The notes beneath the pieces are model-generated. The model saw nothing but the letters and a program-made list of their open reading frames with translations. It was not told where the DNA came from and searched no databases. A program made the translations under genes and the position numbers. A stretch of 9,327 nt of DNA. Source: JAAYBT01 sp964404395 (GTDB lineage: Bacteria; Bacillota; Clostridia; Acetivibrionales; DTU013). Positions 5,585-9,327 of this stretch are shown piece by piece. Each line of letters starts with the position of its first letter. Positions within the stretch are counted from its first letter, which is position 1. The DNA lies in assembly GCA_964404395.1 (NCBI GenBank), contig CAYOKA010000087.1:1-9327 (forward strand), written 5' to 3'.

Positions 5585-7504
5585 ATGAACAAGGCTGAGC
5601 TTTTAGGAAGATGGACTAAGGAGAAGTCAGAGGAATTGTACGGAGTAAAGAATTGGAGTGCCGGCTATTTTTCAATTTCCGATAAGGGAGAAGTAATGGT
5701 ACACCCAAATAAAAACAACAAGGCTCCGGCAGTCAGTTTGATGGATATTGTATCCGGCGTTCGTGAGCGCGGTTTGGATATGCCTGTTCTTTTGCGCTTG
5801 GAGAATTTACTGGACTCACAGATTGCCTACATCAATGATTCTTTCAGTAAAGCAATGAAGGAGTTAGGCTATAAAAATGAGTACCGCGGGGTTTACCCGA
5901 TAAAAGTGAATCAGCAGCAGCAGGTAGTTGAGGAAGTCACCAGATTTGGCCAGCGTTATCACCACGGCCTTGAGGTAGGCAGTAAAGCGGAGCTGATTGC
6001 GGCTCTTCCCGTAATGAAGGATAAGGAAGCTTACCTGATATGCAATGGATATAAGGATGAGGAGTTTATTGATCTGGGATTATATGCTGTTAAGATGGGC
6101 TTCAAGCTCTTTTTCGTCATAGAGATTCCCGATGAGATAGATACAATAATTGAGCGCTCGAAGGCTTTAGGGGTCAAACCCAATATTGGCATACGCGTTA
6201 AGCTTTCATCAAGAGCCGGGGGGCATTGGCTCGAATCCGGTGGCGACCGAAGCATATTTGGACTGAATGTTTCTCAGATGATTAATATGGTAGACTACCT
6301 AAAAGAAAAGAATATGCTGGATTCACTCAAGCTGCTTCACTATCATGTGGGATCACAGATACCTAATATACGAGATATTCGTTCGGTGGTTCTGGAGGCG
6401 TCCCGTGTTTATTCAGAGCTGGTGAAAGAGGGAGCGCCCATGGGTTACCTGGATTTGGGCGGCGGGCTTGCAGTAGATTATGATGGCTCCAGCACGAATT
6501 ATGTTCACAGCCGCAATTATACAGTTGAAGAGTATTGCGCCGACATTGTTGAAGCTGTGATGGCTACTTTGGATTCGGCAGATGTTGCGCACCCTGTTAT
6601 TTTAACTGAATCAGGACGCATGACGGTTGCATACTATTCCGTTCTTTTGTTTAATGTATTGAATGTGGAAAAGTTCGAAGAATACGATATACCGGATAAG
6701 GTGGACGAGGATGCGCCGGAGCAGTTGAAAAATCTTTTCGATGTAAATAAGAGCCTGACTTTGAAGAATATACAGGAATGCTATAATGATGCGCTTTATT
6801 ATAGAGATGAGATGCGCGATATGTTTAAGCACGGCAAGATTAGCCTTCGCGATCGTTCTGTTGGGGAAAAGGTTTTTTGGAACACAATTAGCCAGATTGC
6901 AATAGAAAAAAAGAAGCTCAAGCATAGTCCGCCGGATTTGGAGGATATCGAAAGCGCAATCGCAGATATATACTACTGCAATTTCTCGGTATTTCAGTCC
7001 ATACCTGATAGCTGGTCGATTGATCAGTTATTTCCGATTATGCCAATTCATCGTCTTTTGGAGCTACCGAAGCGTAATGCGGTTATTGCGGATATAACCT
7101 GTGATTGCGACGGAAAAATCGACCGTTTTATTGATTTGCACGATGTAAAATATACGCTGCCGTTACATGAGATGAAAAATGGGGATGATTATTACTTGGG
7201 AGTGTTTTTGGTTGGTGCATATCAGGAGACATTGGGCGATCTTCACAATATGTTTGGCGATACGAATGTAGTCAGCGTGAGAATCACTCCGGATGGTCAA
7301 TATGATTTTGTTAAGGAGCTCCACGGTGATAGTGTTGCTGACGTGCTTTCCTACTTTGAGTTCGATCCGAAGGAAATGCTGGTGCGTATGCGGGAGACAG
7401 CCGAAGAGGCGATTCGCGACGGATATATCAACGCCGGCGAACGGCCCGAAATTATGCGCGCCTATGAAGATGGATTGCGAGGATACACATATTATGAACG
7501 ATAA
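5585..7504 (+). CDS. speA: Biosynthetic arginine decarboxylase SpeA (alanine-racemase fold)
   Basis: PLP-dependent cytoplasmic enzyme that converts L-arginine to agmatine and CO2, the first step of the agmatine route to putrescine. At 639 residues it is close to the roughly 658 of E. coli SpeA, and it looks complete. From the ATG at 5585: the PLP-binding Lys is at 107 in YPIKVNQQQQ, the barrel motif HVGSQ at 254-258, the phosphate-binding glycines LDLGGG at 289-294, TESGR at 341-345, and the C-terminal active-site motif CDCDG at 506-510, whose first Cys (506) is the expected substrate-side residue from the partner subunit. The helical insert at about 360-470 is typical of this family. An ATG 24 bases upstream would add eight residues but lacks a ribosome binding site. 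No agmatinase, agmatine deiminase or aminopropyltransferase gene is visible beside it. A long hairpin lies 49 bases past the stop. Confidence 0.96.
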   Translation: MNKAELLGRWTKEKSEELYGVKNWSAGYFSISDKGEVMVHPNKNNKAPAVSLMDIVSGVRERGLDMPVLLRLENLLDSQIAYINDSFSKAMKELGYKNEYRGVYPIKVNQQQQVVEEVTRFGQRYHHGLEVGSKAELIAALPVMKDKEAYLICNGYKDEEFIDLGLYAVKMGFKLFFVIEIPDEIDTIIERSKALGVKPNIGIRVKLSSRAGGHWLESGGDRSIFGLNVSQMINMVDYLKEKNMLDSLKLLHYHVGSQIPNIRDIRSVVLEASRVYSELVKEGAPMGYLDLGGGLAVDYDGSSTNYVHSRNYTVEEYCADIVEAVMATLDSADVAHPVILTESGRMTVAYYSVLLFNVLNVEKFEEYDIPDKVDEDAPEQLKNLFDVNKSLTLKNIQECYNDALYYRDEMRDMFKHGKISLRDRSVGEKVFWNTISQIAIEKKKLKHSPPDLEDIESAIADIYYCNFSVFQSIPDSWSIDQLFPIMPIHRLLELPKRNAVIADITCDCDGKIDRFIDLHDVKYTLPLHEMKNGDDYYLGVFLVGAYQETLGDLHNMFGDTNVVSVRITPDGQYDFVKELHGDSVADVLSYFEFDPKEMLVRMRETAEEAIRDGYINAGERPEIMRAYEDGLRGYTYYER

Positions 7505-7553
7505 AACAATGAAAAATTTGATTGATAAGGATTAGAGTAAAAGTAATTCGACA

Positions 7554-7617
7554 AGAATAAGGACTGCAAAAATATTTTTCTTCCTATTGAAAAATGTCTT
7601 TGCAGTTTTCTTATTCT
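7554..7617 (+). terminator. Long imperfect hairpin after speA, probable terminator
   Basis: Three paired blocks nest around an 8-base loop (7581-7588): 7554-7561 with 7610-7617, ACTGCAAA (7563-7570) with TTTGCAGT (7599-7606), and ATTTTTC (7574-7580) with GAAAAAT (7589-7595). Between the blocks there are wobble pairs, one mismatch and a two-base bulge. The descending arm is T-rich (TTTTCTTATTCT) but there is no clean terminal T run, so termination is likely, not certain. It could work on both strands. Confidence 0.6.
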
Positions 7618-7629
7618 CAATTATAGCCA

Positions 7630-7682
7630 TTTGCGAAGCAAACCCCGCCGGAATCAAGTAGGGCTCGATGCCCACAAGATTC
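7630..7682 (+). other. GC-rich structured stretch between speA and the sporulation gene
   Basis: Two stem-loops stand in a GC-rich island within an AT-rich spacer. TTTGC (7630-7634) pairs with GCAAA (7638-7642) around GAA. GAATC (7651-7655) pairs with GATTC (7678-7682), enclosing GGGC (7661-7664) paired with GCCC (7670-7673) and an asymmetric internal loop. The linker CCCCGCCG separates them. I compared it from memory with common riboswitch cores (c-di-GMP, Mn2+ yybP-ykoY, guanidine, ZTP, preQ1) and found no convincing match. It could be a leader element of the downstream gene, a small RNA, or chance pairing. Confidence 0.35.
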
Positions 7683-7744
7683 ACAATTTTTAACTCAAAT
7701 AATTATGAATTTATGTAGACAGAATAATACGGGAGGTGTTTTAA

Positions 7745-8497
7745 ATGCGAAATTCGTTGAGAACAGCTATTGGTACCTTAACCGGCATTTGTCTGTCTGC
7801 GGCTGTGCTTGTCGGTTGCACACAAACCGGCATGCGGGGAGTTCCTGGTGAGGATGGCATGAATAATAACGCCAATGCTCAGACACAGGGATTTGGTATG
7901 GACAATGCTGGTGGCAACATGTACGGCAATACAGCTATTGGAGGAAATCCCGGATATAACGGCGTTACAAATCCGGGTTTGAATGGTGCAATGAATGGAG
8001 CAAGCGACAGAACTAGGCATGGAACGAATTTGTCTGTAGAGCCAAATATGAATAATGGAAATACCGGCACACAAATGTCTAGCGAAGATCGGCAAAAAGC
8101 AGAAAAAATTAAGAAGCAGATCTTGAACATGCCGGGTGTGAAGTCGGCCGATGTAATTGTTATGGGTGATACTGCATTGTGCGGTGTAGATGCTGGCACA
8201 AACACTTCTTTATCGCAATTGAAAAGCGGTATCAGCCAAAGGGTCAAGCAAATGGACAACACAATAAAGAATGTTACCGTTAGTAATGACTCTGATATTC
8301 TCAAGCGGATACAAAGGCTCCTTGGTACAAATTCGCAAAATGTTACAGGAAACACTGTTACCGGTAATAAAGGAATGAATACCGGTATGAACAACGGGGC
8401 TGGAAACCGGACAAACACCAGGACAAACAACCCGGTGACTAATCTCATGGACGAATTTAATGATCTTGTCAGAAGAGCTACTACAGTTACGCGGTAG
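7745..8497 (+). CDS. YhcN/YlaJ-family sporulation lipoprotein
   Basis: Probable lipoprotein of the spore or forespore membrane. The Bacillus relatives YhcN and YlaJ are spore-associated and expressed in the forespore, but their exact role is not settled. The 250-residue product starts with a short basic region and a hydrophobic signal (about 6-24) ending in the lipobox LVGC, so Cys25 is the likely lipidated residue. Residues about 36-112 are low in complexity and rich in Asn, Gly and Met. The conserved domain covers about 113-194 (SSEDRQKAEKIKKQI, then MPGVKSADVIVMGD, a Cys at 146, and a segment rich in VKQMDNTIKNVTVSND). A second Asn/Gly/Thr-rich stretch (195-232) leads to a short end, NLMDEFNDLVRRATTVTR. 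The strong site GGGAGGTG (7731-7738) sits 6 bases before the ATG. I could not find a convincing forespore sigma-factor promoter. A strong terminator follows, so the gene is probably monocistronic. Confidence 0.88.
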   Translation: MRNSLRTAIGTLTGICLSAAVLVGCTQTGMRGVPGEDGMNNNANAQTQGFGMDNAGGNMYGNTAIGGNPGYNGVTNPGLNGAMNGASDRTRHGTNLSVEPNMNNGNTGTQMSSEDRQKAEKIKKQILNMPGVKSADVIVMGDTALCGVDAGTNTSLSQLKSGISQRVKQMDNTIKNVTVSNDSDILKRIQRLLGTNSQNVTGNTVTGNKGMNTGMNNGAGNRTNTRTNNPVTNLMDEFNDLVRRATTVTR

Positions 8498-8533
8498 GTA
8501 GCTTCGGCAATAGTGGGACTAATTGATTACTAG

Positions 8534-8558
8534 AAAGCAGGCATTGCGCCTGCTTTTT
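8534..8558 (+). terminator. Intrinsic terminator after the sporulation lipoprotein gene
   Basis: AAAGCAGGC (8534-8542) pairs perfectly with GCCTGCTTT (8548-8556) around the 5-base loop ATTGC, and the T run reaches 8558. This is a classic rho-independent terminator, 37 bases past the stop codon. It separates the gene from mntP. Confidence 0.9.
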
Positions 8559-8570
8559 AGTGTTTCCATA

Positions 8571-8599
8571 TTGAAGAAAGATAAAGTTTATGCTATTAT
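8571..8599 (+). promoter_or_regulatory. Sigma-A promoter of mntP with extended -10
   Basis: TTGAAG (8571-8576, 4 of 6), a 17-base spacer, and TATTAT (8594-8599, 5 of 6) preceded by TG at 8591-8592. Transcription would start near 8606, giving a leader of only about 41 bases. That is too short for a yybP-ykoY Mn2+ riboswitch, which often precedes mntP-type genes, so control here must be by another means. Confidence 0.7.
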
Positions 8600-8630
8600 T
8601 TCAATTCAGACGTCCATACTGCCTACCTAA

Positions 8631-8637
8631 GGGAGGA
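8631..8637 (+). promoter_or_regulatory. Ribosome binding site deciding the GTG start of mntP
   Basis: GGGAGGA at 8631-8637 is 9 bases before GTG at 8647. It overlaps the ATG at 8638, leaving no room for that start. The ATG at 8590 lies within the promoter's -10 region and would precede the predicted transcript, so it is excluded. Confidence 0.75.
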
Positions 8638-8646
8638 ATGCATAGG

Positions 8647-9204
8647 GTGGAATTAGCGGAATTGATACTTATAGCCGTCGGTCTTTCGATGGACGCCTTT
8701 GCAGTAGCTATTTGCAAGGGTTTGTCTGTGCAGAGCTTAAAATTTAGACACGCATTCATTACAGGCCTTTTTTTTGGAGGATTTCAAGCAATTATGCCGC
8801 TAATTGGGTACTTGTTCGGAACCCAGTTTAGAGACTACATTATTACAGTTGACCATTGGATTGCCTTTGCCCTTTTATCGGTAATCGGCATCAATATGAT
8901 CAGGGCGTCCAGGCAGGAGCATTGTGAAAATGTTGGGAATACTTTTGGATTAAGAAGTATGCTGCTATTGTCGTTAGCCACCAGTATTGATGCGTTGGCT
9001 GTCGGTGTGACATTTGCTTTCCTTAATGTTGACATTCTGCCTGCTGCCTCTACAATCGGCATTATCACATTTCTGTTTTCGGCAGCAGGAGTAAAAATTG
9101 GTCATATCTTTGGTTCGAAATTCAAGTCAAAGGCAGAATTCGCAGGCGGTATCATCCTAATTGGGATGGGGTTGAAAATCCTGGTGGAGCACCTGACAGC
9201 ATAA
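8647..9204 (+). CDS. mntP: Manganese exporter MntP
   Basis: Membrane exporter of Mn2+ (MntP family, formerly DUF204/YebN) that protects against manganese excess. Starting at GTG 8647 gives 185 residues, the usual family size, and an N-terminus (MELAELILIAVGLSMDAFAV) that fits the family closely. Six membrane segments lie at about 2-24, 37-59, 69-87, 105-126, 132-156 and 164-180, arranged as two three-helix repeats. Each repeat opens with an equivalent motif: GLSMDAFAV with Asp16, and TSIDALAVG with Asp115. These are the conserved acidic residues needed for transport in the E. coli protein. The C-terminal AGGIILIGMGLKIL is also typical. The gene has its own promoter and follows a strong terminator. 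It shares the window with a Mn2+-type CDF and a Ca2+-type ATPase, so it may be partly redundant with them. Confidence 0.95.
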   Translation: MELAELILIAVGLSMDAFAVAICKGLSVQSLKFRHAFITGLFFGGFQAIMPLIGYLFGTQFRDYIITVDHWIAFALLSVIGINMIRASRQEHCENVGNTFGLRSMLLLSLATSIDALAVGVTFAFLNVDILPAASTIGIITFLFSAAGVKIGHIFGSKFKSKAEFAGGIILIGMGLKILVEHLTA

Positions 9205-9327
9205 TTTCGGATTTATTGTTGCAGTTCACTCTGTATCGTTAGTGTTGATTATGAATAGATTTCGCTTCATACCAGCTAGTACATGGGTAGCCCCACCTCA
9301 CCATTTTTACCAGGAGCCTGAGCAAGT
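9205..9327. other. Right-hand end, no confident gene
   Basis: No terminator is clear after mntP. On the + strand an ATG at 9251 opens a frame that stays open to the window edge for 25 codons (beginning MNRFRFIPASTWV), but it has no Shine-Dalgarno site and no recognised motif. On the - strand a frame entering from the edge ends at a stop near 9279 (tail ending NGEVGLPMY). Either could be the end of a neighbouring gene, and neither can be supported from this window alone. Confidence 0.25.

Noticed and set aside
7293..7535. 80-codon + strand frame at the end of speA
   Set aside because: It is out of frame within the conserved speA C-terminus; the short tail after the speA stop shows no separate ribosome site.
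7540..7744. c-di-GMP or other known riboswitch before the sporulation gene
   Set aside because: GCAAACC and CCGG fragments are reminiscent of c-di-GMP-I RNAs, but the second conserved half and the enclosing helix are missing.
7879..8448. 189-codon - strand frame opposite the sporulation lipoprotein gene
   Set aside because: It is an antisense shadow of the low-complexity Asn/Gly codons and has no ribosome binding site or domain.
8493..8629. TAGGTAGC (8493) and GCCTACCTA (8621) as a long-range inverted repeat
   Set aside because: Only seven to eight bases match, the copies lie either side of a strong terminator, and chance is the simplest explanation.

Overview
The window looks like a chromosomal segment from a spore-forming, Gram-positive anaerobe of the Clostridia type (Bacillota). 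The evidence is purine-rich Shine-Dalgarno sites before nearly every gene, extended -10 promoters, a YhcN/YlaJ-type sporulation lipoprotein and moderate base composition with AT-rich spacers. All genes I can support lie on the + strand. I see no RNA gene, CRISPR array, insertion sequence or phage gene.

Layout: (1) 1-950, the C-terminal part of an AMP-forming acyl-CoA synthetase whose 5' end lies outside the window. (2) 951-1119, a spacer with a perfect 8-bp inverted repeat and other small palindromes. (3) 1120-3711, an intact P-type ATPase of the Ca2+ (SERCA/PMCA-like) class. (4) 3828-4220, a small membrane protein with a C-terminal zinc ribbon, and 17 bp later (5) 4238-5425, a cation diffusion facilitator with the N-D-D-D metal-site pattern of manganese exporters and a doubled C-terminal ferredoxin-like region. 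(6) 5585-7504, biosynthetic arginine decarboxylase SpeA of the alanine-racemase-fold type. It is followed by a long hairpin (probable terminator) and a compact GC-rich structured stretch. (7) 7745-8497, an Asn/Gly-rich YhcN/YlaJ-family sporulation lipoprotein with a clear terminator. (8) 8647-9204, the Mn2+ exporter MntP, behind a good promoter and started by GTG. (9) 9205-9327, no confident gene.

The main theme is divalent-cation export. Three unrelated transporter families (P-type ATPase, CDF, MntP) lie within about 8 kb, and two of them carry signatures for Mn2+. The zinc-ribbon membrane protein next to the CDF gene is the least explained gene. SpeA makes agmatine for polyamine synthesis, and no agmatinase or other polyamine gene is visible here. 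The sporulation lipoprotein and the acyl-CoA synthetase look functionally unrelated. Each later block appears to have its own promoter or terminator, so this is best read as several short transcription units, not one operon. Most of the window is ordinary housekeeping DNA. The points most worth a second look are the zinc-ribbon/CDF pair, the doubled CDF tail, and the structured spacer at 7630-7682.
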